Assembly (NCBI RefSeq): GCF_036865545.1
Contig: NZ_CP142208.1
Location: 496,001 to 560,000, forward strand
DNA: 64,000 nt
From: Erwinia sp. E_sp_B01_1
GTDB lineage: Bacteria; Pseudomonadota; Gammaproteobacteria; Enterobacterales; Enterobacteriaceae
Reading direction: 5' to 3'
Below the pieces are notes generated by a model, which was not told the origin of the DNA, made no database searches, and was given only the letters and a program-made list of their open reading frames with translations. Each line of letters starts with the position of its first letter. Positions within the stretch are counted from its first letter, which is position 1. The translations under genes were made by a program, and so were the position numbers. This document shows, one piece after another, positions 30,152-41,649 of the stretch.

Positions 30152-30715
30152 ACAGACTGCCCTTTGGCCTCATCAAACTTATCCTGCGCAATCAATATCA
30201 GATCGCAAATTTCACGCACTGCTCCTCGTCCGCCAGCGATACGGGTTACGTAGTGGGCGCGGGGAAGCAGAACCGGATGGGCATCAGCCACTGGTGACGC
30301 TGAGACCCACTTCAGCCATCACTGGCCAGTCAATCAGGTCGTCACCAATATAAGCCACCTGCTCGGGGCGAAGTGCTAGTGTATCCAGAAGTTCACGGAA
30401 GGCCAAAAGCTTATCTGATTGTCCCTGGTAAAGATGCGTAATCCCCAGGGTGGCGCAGCGATCTTCCAGCAATTTGGCTTTACGGCCGGTAATAATAGCG
30501 ACCTCCACGTCAGAGGTCAGCAGGCAGCGAATGCCGTAACCATCACGGACGTTAAACGCTTTCAGCTCTTCGCCGCTGTTCCCCTGATAGATCACCCCAT
30601 CGGACATGACGCCATCAACATCACAAATCAACAGCCTGACGTTGCGTGCCCGCGCCATCACATCCTGACTTACTTCGCCATAACAGGTTTCAATCCAGCC
30701 TGAAGCAGTACTCAT
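30148..30715 (-). pseudogene. kdsC: KdsC, Kdo-8-phosphate phosphatase, frameshifted
   Basis: A HAD-family phosphatase that makes Kdo for LPS. The first 139 residues match E. coli KdsC, including CDVDGVMSDG, the ITGRKAK loop and GDDLIDWPVM. After GLSV the frame runs into TSG and a stop. One extra base in 30292-30295 (minus strand ACCA) explains this. Removing it restores VADAHPVLLP... through GGRGAVRE to QSV, 47 more codons ending exactly at the ATGA overlap with lptC. The full protein would be 188 residues, the E. coli length. As read, the product lacks the tail that closes the active site. The clean downstream frame suggests a sequencing error or a very recent mutation. Confidence 0.9.
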
Positions 30716-30732
30716 TTATCTTCTGTTCCTTG

Positions 30733-31719
30733 TTAAACCACGCCAGCGCGCAGCATGTCATGCATATGCACCACACCAAGCAGCGTATCGCCATCGGCAA
30801 CCATTACGGCGGTGATATTCCGGCTTTGCATCAGGTTAAGGGCATCAACGGCCAGCAGGTTTGGACGCACCCTGATTCCCCCTGGCGTCATCACGCTGGC
30901 AATACTGGCATGATGAATATCAATTCCCATATCAAACACCCTGCGCAGGTCACCATCGGTGAAGATACCTTCGATCTTCATCAGGTCGTTGCAGATGACT
31001 GTCATGCCCATATTTTTACGGGTAATTTCCAGCAGTGCATCGCGCAGGGAGGCATCGCGGCTGACGTTAGGGATCTCGTCACCCGTGTGCATAATATCGT
31101 TCACGGTAAGCAGCAGCTTGCGGCCCAGCGCGCCGCCCGGGTGGGACAGGGCAAAGTCTTCTGCGGTGAAACCCCGCGCTTTCAGTAAGGCTACCGCCAG
31201 GGCATCGCCCATCACCAGCGTTGCCGTTGTGCTGGAGGTGGGAGCCAGACCGAGAGGGCAGGCTTCCTGCGGTACTTTAACACAGAGATGGATATCAGCA
31301 GCACGGCCCATTGCGCTCTCGGGCTTGCTGGTCATGCAAATCAGCGAAACGTGCAGGCGTTTCAGCACCGGGATCAGCGCCAGGATTTCCGAGGATTCGC
31401 CGGAATTTGAGATGGCAATAACGATATCGCCTGCGCTGACCATACCCAGATCGCCATGACTGGCTTCAGCTGGATGGACAAAGAAGGCAGGGGTCCCGGT
31501 ACTGGCAAATGTTGCTGCCATCTTCTTGCCAATATGGCCTGATTTCCCCATCCCCATCACAACGACTTTTCCGAGGCAGCTGTAGATGCGTTCACAGGCC
31601 TGGGTAAAATCTTCATTGATATACTGGTCCAGCTGTTCAAGGCCCTGTCGTTCAATCGTCAGGACATCAATACCGGCCTGTTGAAAGTCAAAGCCAGGTG
31701 CATGATTGCCAGGTGCCAT
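30733..31719 (-). CDS. kdsD: Arabinose-5-phosphate isomerase KdsD
   Basis: A 328-residue protein, the E. coli length. An N-terminal SIS domain (GMGKSGHIGKKMA; SNSGESSE) precedes a C-terminal CBS pair. It converts ribulose-5-phosphate to arabinose-5-phosphate for Kdo synthesis. The ATG at 31719 has AAAGGA 9 bases upstream, whereas the ATG at 31728 would abut that site. The next gene downstream is kdsC, 17 bases away. Confidence 0.96.
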   Translation of the reverse strand: MAPGNHAPGFDFQQAGIDVLTIERQGLEQLDQYINEDFTQACERIYSCLGKVVVMGMGKSGHIGKKMAATFASTGTPAFFVHPAEASHGDLGMVSAGDIVIAISNSGESSEILALIPVLKRLHVSLICMTSKPESAMGRAADIHLCVKVPQEACPLGLAPTSSTTATLVMGDALAVALLKARGFTAEDFALSHPGGALGRKLLLTVNDIMHTGDEIPNVSRDASLRDALLEITRKNMGMTVICNDLMKIEGIFTDGDLRRVFDMGIDIHHASIASVMTPGGIRVRPNLLAVDALNLMQSRNITAVMVADGDTLLGVVHMHDMLRAGVV

Positions 31720-31735
31720 AATTTCCATTCCTTTT

Positions 31736-32715
31736 TTACCAGAGGGTCGCTGAAGGCAGCCACCAGATCAGGGCAACCCAGGCCACAAAGCCCGTGAGCA
31801 GCAGTGCTCCTGCCACTCGCCCTATGCAGCGGCTGCGCTGCAGACAAATCAACGTAAACAGCGCGCTTACGCCCAGCATGACCCAGTAGTCACGGGCAAA
31901 GGCTTGCGCGTCAATATCACCAGGATGAATCAGTGCCGGCACGCCCAGCACAATAGCAATATTGTAGATGTTAGAACCAATCAGGTTACCGATGGCGATA
32001 TCATCTTCGCCTTTCAGCGCCCCGGCGATCACCGTGGCCAGCTCAGGCAGGCTGGTACCCACAGAAATCACCGTCAGGCCGATAACGAGTTCACTGACAC
32101 CGAAAAAGTCAGCGATGACGGTGGCGTTATCAATGACCATCCGCGTCGACATAGGCAGAATAATCAGGGCTACGGCCAGCCACAAAAAGGCAACCGTATT
32201 GCCAGCATCATCACGCGGCAGTTCCGCAAGCTGCTCGCGCGTCAGAGAGTCGCTGTTTTCACGTTCAGCCTTGCGCGCAATTTTAATAATAAACAGCAAA
32301 TAAGCGGCGGCAATGGCGATCAGCGCCAGGCCATCATTACGGCTGAGGGTATTATCAAACAGCATTACGCCGCACAATAATGTCACCAGCAGCATCAGAG
32401 GCAGTTCACGGCGCACCAGATTGGAGTGGACGGTAAGCGGGTGAAGCAGCGCCGCGCCGCCAACAATCAGCAGGATGTTGGTGATATTGGAGCCCATGGC
32501 AGTGCCGACGGCAATATCCATCTGACCATGTGTCGCAGCAGAAAAAGAGACGATCAATTCAGGCAGTGAAGTGCCAATCCCCACCACCGTCATACCAATA
32601 ATCAGGGGGGCATACCCAGCGCCCGGCTTAAAATAGCAGCGCTGAAGACCAGACGATCTGCACCGTATACCAGTAAAACTAAACCGATAACCAACAGTGC
32701 TATAGCTACGAGCAT
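31736..32715 (-). pseudogene. yrbG: YrbG, calcium/sodium antiporter-like protein, frameshifted
   Basis: A CaCA-family membrane protein with two inverted-repeat halves (GTSLPELIVS and GTSLPELATV motifs). The start at 32715 (MLVAIALLVIGLVLLVYGAD) has AAAGGA upstream. After ALGMPP the frame meets a stop; the continuation MTVVGIGTSLPE is in the next frame. The break is a C6 run (plus-strand G6 at 32605-32610), where C7 would give MPPLIIGMTVVG as in E. coli, for a total of about 326 residues. The rest is uninterrupted, so a homopolymer miscall is likely. Confidence 0.88.
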
Positions 32716-32939
32716 GAATTGTCCTTTGATCGGGTATAATCGTCGGCTCGCCTTGCGCGACGTGTAATGCAAGGGCGGTAAGTGAATGCGTTGATTTTGA
32801 CGATCTGGAAGCAAAAAGTAAAACTTATGCCAGCTTTAGCCACGTCTTCGGGGTAAGTTTCTGTAAAAGTGTCGTGTCCGACAGGTTATGCGTTACCATT
32901 TGAGGTCATTACTGTGCCTGAAAATATGGAGAGGTATCT

Positions 32940-33751
32940 ATGAGCCAGCCGCAGACGAATCTGGTAGATGTCCGGGGCGTGAGCTTTGCCCGGGGGGATC
33001 GACCTGTATTTGATAATATCTCGCTGACTGTGCCAAAAGGAAAAGTCACGGCTATTATGGGGCCATCAGGCATTGGCAAAACCACCTTATTACGCCTGAT
33101 TGGCGGTCAGTTACGTCCGGACAAGGGTGAAATCTGGTTTAATGGTGAAAATATCCCCAGCCTGTCCCGCTCCAGGTTGTACGAAACCCGAAAAAAATGA
33201 GCATGCTGTTTCAGTCTGGCGCGCTGTTTACTGACCTGACCGTTTTCGATAACGTCGCCTGGCCGCTGCGTGAACACACCCGGCTTCCCCCGCAACTGCT
33301 GCACAGCACGGTGATGATGAAGCTGGAGGCGGTGGGACTACGTGGGGCGGCACAGCTAAAACCTTCCGAACTGTCGGGCGGTATGGCGCGACGTGCCGCA
33401 CTGGCACGTGCCATCGCGTTAGAACCCGACCTGATCATGTTTGATGAGCCTTTTGTAGGCCAGGATCCCATCACTATGGGCGTGCTGGTGAAACTGATCG
33501 ATGAGCTGAACCACTCCCTTGGCATGACCTGCATTGTCGTTTCACACGATGTGCCGGAAGTCCTGAGTATCGCTGACTACGCTTATATTATTGCCGGGCA
33601 GAAAGTTATCGCCCAGGGAACGGCCAGTGCTTTGAAGGAAAATGAAGATGCGCGTGTACGCCAGTTCATCGATGGCATCGCTGATGGTCCGGTACCTTTT
33701 CGCTTTCCTGCAGGGGACTATCTGCAAGATTTAACCGGTTCAGGGAGTTAA
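32940..33751 (+). pseudogene. mlaF: MlaF, phospholipid transport ABC ATPase, frameshifted in a poly-A run
   Basis: The ATPase of the MlaFEDB complex that maintains outer-membrane lipid asymmetry. The first part (to 33200) has Walker A GPSGIGKTT. The second part (from 33197) has the signature LSGGMARRAALARAI and Walker B LIMFDEPF. They join at RLYETRKK/MSMLFQSG across A7 at 33191-33197; A8 would give one protein of 270 residues, close to E. coli MlaF. As read, the TGA of the first frame overlaps an ATG of the second (ATGA), so coupled synthesis of two halves, or slippage on the A-run, is conceivable. A sequencing error is simplest. Confidence 0.9.
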
Positions 33752-33758
33752 TACACTG

Positions 33759-34532
33759 ATGTTATTACGTGCGCTTGGACGACAGGGGATCAATACCTGC
33801 GCCTCCTTTGGTCGTGCCGGATTAATGCTTTTTCACGCGCTGGTGGGCATTCCTCACTTCCGTAAACATACGCCACTGGTGATCAAACAGCTCTACAGTA
33901 TTGGTGTGCTTTCGCTGCTGATTATTGTGGTGTCGGGTTTATTCATCGGCATGGTACTGGGATTGCAGGGCTATCTGGTTTTAAACACTTATGGTGCGGA
34001 CAGCAGCCTCGGCATGCTGGTGGCCCTTTCGCTGCTGCGTGAACTGGGGCCGGTAGTGACTGCGCTCCTCTTTGCTGGTCGGGCTGGCTCAGCGCTGACG
34101 GCAGAAATAGGGTTGATGAAAGCGACCGAACAGCTTTCCAGTATGGAGATGATGGCGGTCGATCCTCTGCGAAGAATTATCTCGCCTCGCTTCTGGGCTG
34201 GCTTTATCAGCATGCCTTTGCTGACGCTGATTTTTGTCGCCGTTGGCGTCATGGGCGGTGCCATTGTGGGTGTGAGCTGGAAAGGCATCGACAGCGGCTT
34301 CTTCTGGTCTGCGATGCAAAACGCCGTGGATGTACGCACTGACATTGTTAACTGCGTGATCAAAAGTGCCGTCTTCGCCTTTACGGTGACCTGGATTGCT
34401 CTGTTCAATGGTTATGATGCTATCCCCACTTCGGAAGGGATTAGCCGGGCGACCACTCGCACTGTAGTACATGCTTCTCTGGCGGTACTCGGTTTAGATT
34501 TTGTGCTGACTGCACTGATGTTTGGGAACTGA
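33759..34532 (+). CDS. mlaE: Phospholipid ABC transporter permease MlaE
   Basis: A 257-residue integral membrane permease with about five helices and the family segment [20 protein letters not shown]. It pairs as a dimer with MlaF and carries lipid between the MlaD hexamer and the inner membrane. It starts 7 bases after mlaF. Confidence 0.97.
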   Translation: MLLRALGRQGINTCASFGRAGLMLFHALVGIPHFRKHTPLVIKQLYSIGVLSLLIIVVSGLFIGMVLGLQGYLVLNTYGADSSLGMLVALSLLRELGPVVTALLFAGRAGSALTAEIGLMKATEQLSSMEMMAVDPLRRIISPRFWAGFISMPLLTLIFVAVGVMGGAIVGVSWKGIDSGFFWSAMQNAVDVRTDIVNCVIKSAVFAFTVTWIALFNGYDAIPTSEGISRATTRTVVHASLAVLGLDFVLTALMFGN

Positions 34533-34536
34533 TTCA

Positions 34537-35076
34537 ATGCAAACGAAAAAAAGCGAAATTTGGGTAGGGGTATTTTTACTGTTGGCGCTTTGTGCAGCCT
34601 TGTTCCTGTGTCTGCGTGTGGCAGATTTAAAATCCCTGGGGAATGAACCTACCTGGAAGCTGTATGCCACTTTTGACAACATCGGCGGGTTGAAAACAGG
34701 CTCACCGGTTAAAATCGGGGGAGTGGTCATTGGTCGGGTAACGGATATCGGGCTGGATGAAAAAACCTATTTACCGCGCGTGTCGATGGATATTGAAGAG
34801 AAATACAATCAGCTGCCGGACACCAGCTCACTGGCGATAAGAACGTCTGGCCTGCTGGGCGAGCAGTTTCTGGCGCTGAACGTGGGTTTTGACGATCCTG
34901 ACATGGGAACAGCTATGCTTAAAGATGGCAGTACCCTTCAGGACACCAAATCGGCAATGGTGCTTGAAGATTTGATTGGCCAGTTCTTGTATAAGAGCGG
35001 CGATGGGAACGACAAGAAAGAAGCTTCACCGGTGGCACCGGAAGCAAACGGGCAGCCTGCCCCGACTAATCCATAA
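34537..35076 (+). CDS. mlaD: MCE-domain lipid-binding protein MlaD
   Basis: A 179-residue protein with an N-terminal membrane anchor (about 7-25) and one MCE domain ([20 protein letters not shown], about 41-60, as its start). The hexamer forms a hydrophobic pore on MlaE. The ATG at 34537 is chosen ([11 protein letters not shown]); an ATG at 34522 lies within mlaE. It is 4 bases after mlaE. Confidence 0.96.
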   Translation: MQTKKSEIWVGVFLLLALCAALFLCLRVADLKSLGNEPTWKLYATFDNIGGLKTGSPVKIGGVVIGRVTDIGLDEKTYLPRVSMDIEEKYNQLPDTSSLAIRTSGLLGEQFLALNVGFDDPDMGTAMLKDGSTLQDTKSAMVLEDLIGQFLYKSGDGNDKKEASPVAPEANGQPAPTNP

Positions 35077-35087
35077 GAGGACAAGTA

Positions 35088-35723
35088 ATGTTTAAACGTT
35101 TCCTGATGGTGGCAATGCTGATTATTGCACCTGTAGCGGCCAATGCCGCAGCTGATAAAACCAATCCTTATCAAATGATGAATGAGGCGGCAGCGAAAAC
35201 CTTTACCCGTCTTAAAACTGAACAGCCGAAAATCAAACAGGATCCTGACTACCTGCGCCAGGTTGTGCGGGAAGAGCTGCTACCCTATGTACAGGTCAAA
35301 TACGCCGGAGCCCTGGTGTTAGGTCGTTACTACAAAGAAGCGACACCAGCCCAGCGTGAAGCCTATTTCAACGCTTTTGGGGATTATCTGGCTCAGGCCT
35401 ATGGTCAGGCGCTGGCGCTGTATAACGGACAGACTTACCAGATTGCTCCCGAACAGTCTTATGCTGATAAGACCATCATTGCTATCCGCGTCACTATTGT
35501 TGATCCCAATGGACGCCCTCCTGTGCGTCTCGATTTCCAGTGGCGTAAAAACAGCCGCACTGGCGAGTGGCAGGCCTATGACATGATTGCGGAAGGCGTA
35601 TCCATGATCACCACCAAGCAGAATGAATGGAGCGACACGCTGCGCCAGAAAGGCGTAGATGGCCTGACCCAGTTGCTTAAGTCTTACGCAAATCAGCCCA
35701 TCACTCTGGATAAACAGCAGTAA
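35088..35723 (+). CDS. mlaC: Periplasmic phospholipid-binding protein MlaC
   Basis: A 211-residue protein with a signal peptide ending NAA (about residue 20) and the Tol-tol-Ttg2 fold that buries phospholipid tails. It shuttles lipids between MlaA-porin in the outer membrane and MlaFEDB. AGAGGA lies before the ATG. Its stop codon overlaps the mlaB ATG (TAATG). Confidence 0.96.
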   Translation: MFKRFLMVAMLIIAPVAANAAADKTNPYQMMNEAAAKTFTRLKTEQPKIKQDPDYLRQVVREELLPYVQVKYAGALVLGRYYKEATPAQREAYFNAFGDYLAQAYGQALALYNGQTYQIAPEQSYADKTIIAIRVTIVDPNGRPPVRLDFQWRKNSRTGEWQAYDMIAEGVSMITTKQNEWSDTLRQKGVDGLTQLLKSYANQPITLDKQQ

Positions 35724-36019
35724 TGCGCGAACAACTGAGCTGGCATCTTGAGGCGAATCAGTTATGTCTCTCGGGTGAACTGGAGCGTGAGACGCTGTCC
35801 GCGCTCTGGGCACAGCGTGAAACGGTGATGAAACAGATCGATACAATCGATGTTTCAGCGCTGGAGAGGGTGGATTCTGCCGGGTTAGCGCTGCTGGTGC
35901 ATCTGCGTCACATTGCGTTGCAACAGGGCAAAGCGCCTTTGTTTACGGGCATCAACGACAAACTACGTTCGTTAATTACCCTCTACAATTTGCAGCAGAT
36001 CATTGTTTCGCACGGGTAA
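35723..36019 (+). CDS. mlaB: STAS-domain protein MlaB
   Basis: A 98-residue cytoplasmic STAS protein that stabilises MlaF in the MlaFEDB transporter. The typical loop RVDSAGLALLVHL is present with Ser where many STAS proteins have the regulatory Ser/Thr. Its start overlaps the mlaC stop by one base. Confidence 0.93.
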   Translation: MREQLSWHLEANQLCLSGELERETLSALWAQRETVMKQIDTIDVSALERVDSAGLALLVHLRHIALQQGKAPLFTGINDKLRSLITLYNLQQIIVSHG

Positions 36020-36046
36020 AATTCCGGCCTGAAACTGAACATAACC

Positions 36047-36073
36047 AGCCCCTGTCCCGACAGGGGCTTTTTG
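36047..36073 (+). terminator. mla operon terminator
   Basis: AGCCCCTG/CAGGGGCT stem followed by T5, 28 bases after the mlaB stop. Confidence 0.9.
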
Positions 36074-36143
36074 CTTGTTTAAGATAGCGGCACTTTCCAC
36101 TAATATGTGTGCCTGTTTATCATTAACCGAATTTAGAAGCCTC

Positions 36144-36398
36144 ATGGAAAATAGTGAAATTCAATCCGTGCTGATGGGCGCGTTACCGCTGCAGGAAGTC
36201 CACGTTACTGGCGATGGCAGCCATTTTCAGGTTATCGCTGTGGGCGATCTGTTTGGCGAGTTGAGCCGCGTGAAGAAACAGCAGACCGTCTACGCTCCGC
36301 TGATGGCTTATATCGCTGATAACCGTATCCATGCAGTATCGATCAAGACATTTACCCCGGATGAGTGGGCGCGCGACCGTAAGTTAAACGGTTTTTAA
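36144..36398 (+). CDS. ibaG: BolA-family acid stress protein IbaG
   Basis: An 84-residue BolA-family protein, the E. coli length, starting [12 protein letters not shown]. IbaG responds to acid and interacts with Grx4 in Fe-S handling. It lies between the mla operon and murA, as in E. coli. Longer in-frame starts overlap the mla terminator and are rejected. Confidence 0.95.
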   Translation: MENSEIQSVLMGALPLQEVHVTGDGSHFQVIAVGDLFGELSRVKKQQTVYAPLMAYIADNRIHAVSIKTFTPDEWARDRKLNGF

Positions 36399-37739
<1,341 letters not shown>

Positions 37740-37755
37740 CCCCCAGGGCAGTCAG

Positions 37756-37793
37756 TAAAAAAGGCGGTAGATTATCTACCGCCTTTTTTTTGT
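37756..37793. terminator. Bidirectional terminator between murA and ytfB
   Basis: AAGGCGGTAGA/TCTACCGCCTT stem with an A-run on one side and a T8 run on the other. It serves both murA (plus) and ytfB (minus). Confidence 0.93.
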
Positions 37794-37823
37794 CTGTTTC
37801 ACTCCCCTCAAGCGTTTTTGTGA

Positions 37824-38477
37824 CTACTGCGCCCGGATAAAGGTGCCATCTGGCTGGCGGGTAAACAGGATCTGCCCATTATCGGTATCCACCGTTAAGC
37901 CATTCACCACACCCTGAGCATTCAGACGAATTCGCACGGCCTGACCGGTATGTAAGGTACTCAGCGGTTTGCTGTCACCTTCAACCTGCGCCATGGCAAA
38001 CACATCATTGACCGGCAGATTGTTGTCACGGAATAACTGCGCCAGCGTCTGACCCGCAGCAATCTGGTAGCTGTGCCAGGTCCCCTGGGTATCGTTAGTA
38101 ACCTGAGGCTGAGCAGGCGGACTCTCATCACTGATCTCCGCCTGCAAAGGCACGCTGGTATCGGAAGACTGCCCGGAAGTCATCGGCCTGGGCGCCTGCA
38201 TGGGGGTGGGGGCAGGCCAGAGAAAGGCCAGCAGCATCACCATAAGAGCGAGAATAATGCCCCGACGGTGAAAGGGCGGCAGCGGATCCATCCAGCGTAC
38301 GGAATCAGGCAGGTGCCAGATCTGGCTGAAAAATTGCGGTACTCGTGATTCTGAAGACGCTTTGGGCATGGCGTCGTCCTCCTGGCGCGAACTTCGCGCA
38401 AATAGTGAGCTTCGGCGCAACCAACCCTTCAGTGAAAGCGACTGGCTCTTCCTTCGCCTGCGGGCAATATGGCCCAT
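37824..38477 (-). CDS. ytfB: YtfB, OapA-family cell-division-associated protein
   Basis: A 217-residue single-pass protein. The basic N-terminus and the OapA N-terminal motif (WMDPLPPFHRRGIILAL) precede a membrane helix at about 73-89 and a Pro/Gln-rich linker. A C-terminal LysM-like OapA domain (YQIAAGQTLAQLFRDNNLPV) follows. E. coli YtfB binds glycan and localises to division sites. It is divergent from fklB as in E. coli, but here it abuts murA, which is far away in E. coli. The N-terminal 36 residues may be an over-extended start. Confidence 0.9.
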   Translation of the reverse strand: MGHIARRRRKSQSLSLKGWLRRSSLFARSSRQEDDAMPKASSESRVPQFFSQIWHLPDSVRWMDPLPPFHRRGIILALMVMLLAFLWPAPTPMQAPRPMTSGQSSDTSVPLQAEISDESPPAQPQVTNDTQGTWHSYQIAAGQTLAQLFRDNNLPVNDVFAMAQVEGDSKPLSTLHTGQAVRIRLNAQGVVNGLTVDTDNGQILFTRQPDGTFIRAQ

Positions 38478-38518
38478 TTTGACCTCGACTAAAATATAGC
38501 TGATAAAGCATTGTGCGT

Positions 38519-38536
38519 GCGGAGTTTATTCCGCCC
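38519..38536. repeat. Short palindromic element, copy C
   Basis: GCGGAGTTTATTCCGCCC at 38519-38535, in the ytfB-fklB gap. It differs at one base from the core of the element at 58433-58450. Confidence 0.5.
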
Positions 38537-38659
38537 GTGGGATCCGGGTATTGTTTCCTTTTAACAACCAAAAGTCACCTTAAGAAGATGCCATTTTACG
38601 CCTGTAGCCTGCGCTGTTATGCTTCGTCTTCGGTTTTATCAATGATGAAAGGAAAATCC

Positions 38660-39280
38660 ATGACTACCCCTTCTTTTGACAGCGTAGAAGCGCAAGCAAG
38701 TTACGGTATCGGTTTACAGGTTGGCCAGCAGCTGCTGGAATCTGGACTGCAGGGTCTGCAGCCAGAAGCATTGCTGGCAGGCCTGCGCGATGCGCTGGAA
38801 GGGAACGCCCCTGCTGTACCTGTAGACGTTGTTCACCGTGCGCTGCGTGAAGTCCATGAGCGTGCAGATGCCGTGCGTCGTGAGCGCCAGCAGACAATGG
38901 CAGTTGAAGGTCAGAAATTCCTGGAAGAGAACAGCAAGCGCGAAGGCGTGAGCAGCACTGAAACGGGTCTGCAGTTCAGCGTGATGACTCAGGGTGAAGG
39001 TGCAATCCCCTCCCGTCAGGATCGCGTACGCGTTCACTACACCGGTAAGCTGATTGACGGCAGCGTGTTCGACAGCTCAGTACAGCGTGGCGAACCGGCT
39101 GAATTCCCGGTCAGCGGCGTTATCCCAGGCTGGATTGAAGCGCTGACGCTGATGCCAGTAGGTTCAAAGTGGGAGCTGGTTATCCCTCACGAACTGGCCT
39201 ACGGTGAGCGTGGCGCTGGGGCTTCTATCCCGCCATTCAGCACGCTGGTGTTTGAAGTTGAGCTGTTAGAAATCCTGTAA
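38660..39280 (+). CDS. fklB: FKBP-type peptidyl-prolyl isomerase FklB (FKBP22)
   Basis: A 206-residue protein, the E. coli length. The N-terminal helical dimerisation domain (about 1-90) precedes an FKBP domain ([36 protein letters not shown]). There is no signal peptide, so it is cytoplasmic. The ATG at 38660 with AAAGGAAA upstream was chosen over two closer in-frame ATGs at 38642 and 38645. Confidence 0.96.
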   Translation: MTTPSFDSVEAQASYGIGLQVGQQLLESGLQGLQPEALLAGLRDALEGNAPAVPVDVVHRALREVHERADAVRRERQQTMAVEGQKFLEENSKREGVSSTETGLQFSVMTQGEGAIPSRQDRVRVHYTGKLIDGSVFDSSVQRGEPAEFPVSGVIPGWIEALTLMPVGSKWELVIPHELAYGERGAGASIPPFSTLVFEVELLEIL

Positions 39281-39361
39281 GATTTCGGGGGCCAGGGACG
39301 CCTGGCCCGCTCTTTATCTCCTCTGGTTCCATCCTGCTATCTGTAAAACAGCTCTCCCTGG

Positions 39362-41308
39362 TCAGTTCTTCTGTAAATCCACCCGATAAATCGCAAAGCC
39401 AGTCTCATCCGTGCCTTTTTGCTCTAACGGATACTGAGCATGGCTGCGGATAAAGCCGGCTGCTTTCTCTGTGGGCGCAGTTTCGAAGCGAATATCCAGA
39501 GGTGTGGCACTCTCAATGCGCGCCAGCTTCCAGTTATTGTCTGCCTGCGGCTTCACCTCTCCCTGAGCTTTTGTCTGCGCGCTGATGTAAGCAGCAACGA
39601 CTGAACGGTTTTCATCCGGTGAAGCAAAGGCGATATGGTCCTCGCCGGTTCCTGCAAACTTGCCGCCATAAGCGCGGTAATTGTTGGTGGCAACAAGGAA
39701 GGTTGCCTGTGGATCGATTGGTTTACCCTTGAAGGTCAATCCTGTGATGCGTGAAGCCTGATCATTGATCAACTTGCATTCAGCGTCATAACGGGCAGGT
39801 TGAGTCACGTCGATACGGTAGTTCACGCCGTCGATCACATCAAAATTGTAGGTACGGAAGTCCCAGTTGATCAGCGACTGAGGTTTGCTGCTGTGGGTAT
39901 CGATCTGATTGAACTGACCAGCGGAACACTCAAGCCACTCCTTCACCTCTTTACCACTCACCTTCATCACTACAAGGGTATTGGGATAGAGATAGAGATC
40001 GGCAGCATTACGGAAGGTCAGCTGGCCTTTTTCAACTTCCACATAGCTGGCGGGATCGTTTTTACGCCCCCCGGCTTTGAAAGGTGCCGCCGCCGTTAAC
40101 ACCGGCAGGTTAGCCAGATCGGGATCGCCCTGGATGTAGCGCTCAACATAGTCACGCTGGGCGTTGTTAACGATCTGCACGGTAGGATCGTCCTGAACCA
40201 GTGACAGGTAGCTGTACATCACATCTGCGGATTTCCCAATCGGCTTACTGACAAACTCCCGAGTGGCAACATGGTCATGCTCCATTACCTTCACCAGCGC
40301 CGGATCCTCTGCGGCCAGTGATTTCTTCGCCGCTTTGTCGTAAACCGGACGGGCCTCGGCTCTGGCGCTGGTAACCTGCCAGTGGCCCTGCTGATTATCC
40401 AGCACCAGATCGATCACTCCGAGATGATCACCCCACATGCCGGGCATCACAGCCGGGACACCGTTCAGCGTCCCCTGCCGGATATCAGCGCCTTTGATGC
40501 TGGCAAATTCTTTGCCGGGGAAAACCGCATGGGCATGGCCAAACATAATCGCATCTATCCCCGGCACCTGGCTGAGATACCAGACCGAGTTCTCCGCCAT
40601 GACTTTATAGGGATCGCCTGACAGGCCAGAGTGGGGGATAGCCACCACCAAATCGGCACCGGCTTTGCGCATTTCGGGCACCCATTTGCGGGCGGTTTCG
40701 GTAATATCGTTAACCGTTACCTTTCCCGTAAGATTGGTTTTATCCCAGACCATAATCTGCGGCGGGACAAATCCGATATAGCCGACTTTAAGCTGGTGAG
40801 TTTTTCCTTCACGGTCGGTGACCTTAACGGCTTTAATCAGATAAGGCGTAAACAGCGGCTTCCCCGTTTTAACATCAATAATATTGGCATTGATATAGGG
40901 GAAGCGGGCACCGGCTATCGCTTTATGCAGATAGTCCAGACCATAGTTAAATTCGTGGTTACCGAGGTTGCCCACGGTGTAATCCAGCGTGTTCATCGCT
41001 TTATAGACCGGATGCACCTCGCCCTGTTGCAGCCCCTTCGCCGCCATATAATCACCAAGCGGGCTGCCCTGAATAATATCGCCATTATCGACCAGCACAC
41101 TGTTGGCGGCTTCCTTACGTGCTGCTTCAATCAGCGTTGCCGTCCGCACCAGACCAAATTTTTCCGTGGGCGCGTCTTTGTAATAATCAAAATCCATCAT
41201 GTTGCTGTGCAGGTCGGTGGTTTCCAGCAGGCGGAAATCGACCGTGGCGGCAGGAAGCGAGGTGGCTACCAGCAGCGCCGCAAGGGTAAGGCAGGGCTTA
41301 ATCATCAT
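39362..41308 (-). CDS. cpdB: Periplasmic 2',3'-cyclic-nucleotide phosphodiesterase / 3'-nucleotidase CpdB
   Basis: A 648-residue bifunctional enzyme. The signal peptide ends LPAA (about 21). The N-terminal metallophosphoesterase domain has the metal-binding motifs [22 protein letters not shown] and GHAHAVF. The C-terminal 5'-nucleotidase domain contains YRAYGGKF. It salvages nucleotides in the periplasm. Two consecutive ATGs begin the frame; GGAG lies just upstream. E. coli cycA, between fklB and cpdB, is absent. Confidence 0.96.
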   Translation of the reverse strand: MMIKPCLTLAALLVATSLPAATVDFRLLETTDLHSNMMDFDYYKDAPTEKFGLVRTATLIEAARKEAANSVLVDNGDIIQGSPLGDYMAAKGLQQGEVHPVYKAMNTLDYTVGNLGNHEFNYGLDYLHKAIAGARFPYINANIIDVKTGKPLFTPYLIKAVKVTDREGKTHQLKVGYIGFVPPQIMVWDKTNLTGKVTVNDITETARKWVPEMRKAGADLVVAIPHSGLSGDPYKVMAENSVWYLSQVPGIDAIMFGHAHAVFPGKEFASIKGADIRQGTLNGVPAVMPGMWGDHLGVIDLVLDNQQGHWQVTSARAEARPVYDKAAKKSLAAEDPALVKVMEHDHVATREFVSKPIGKSADVMYSYLSLVQDDPTVQIVNNAQRDYVERYIQGDPDLANLPVLTAAAPFKAGGRKNDPASYVEVEKGQLTFRNAADLYLYPNTLVVMKVSGKEVKEWLECSAGQFNQIDTHSSKPQSLINWDFRTYNFDVIDGVNYRIDVTQPARYDAECKLINDQASRITGLTFKGKPIDPQATFLVATNNYRAYGGKFAGTGEDHIAFASPDENRSVVAAYISAQTKAQGEVKPQADNNWKLARIESATPLDIRFETAPTEKAAGFIRSHAQYPLEQKGTDETGFAIYRVDLQKN

Positions 41309-41649
41309 TTCTCCGTAAATTTGCAGTCCATCAGCTCATAACATCTCAAACTTTTATGAAACTATTACCCTGTGTCTCACATTTATGTGATCTGCTACAA
41401 ATAATTACCTCTTATGTCCCGCCGGTAAAAAACAGCAGGTTCTGCAGAGTGAAATACAGTATGCTTTTGATAATTAAGCCCAACTTTACTTAAGGAAGCG
41501 GCTGTTTCTCTGGCGGCAATGGGCCACAGGCCTGAGTGTCAAAATCAACTGCTATGATCAGTAGAGGTTTTTTGCAGTGGAGAGCGCGGCCTGATATGTC
41601 ACACCTGCCGGCTGTGTCCGGCATCAAGATGCTAATCAAGAGGTGGAAA
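41309..41649. other. 341-base divergent intergenic region cpdB-cysQ
   Basis: AT-rich, with no gene seen. It contains the inverted repeat TCACA-N4-TGTGA at 41378-41391. Promoters for both genes must lie here but no clear pair is visible. Confidence 0.5.

Noticed and set aside
41378..41391. TCACA-N4-TGTGA as a CRP site upstream of cpdB/cysQ
   Set aside because: CRP needs TGTGA-N6-TCACA; the arms are in the opposite order and the spacing is wrong.
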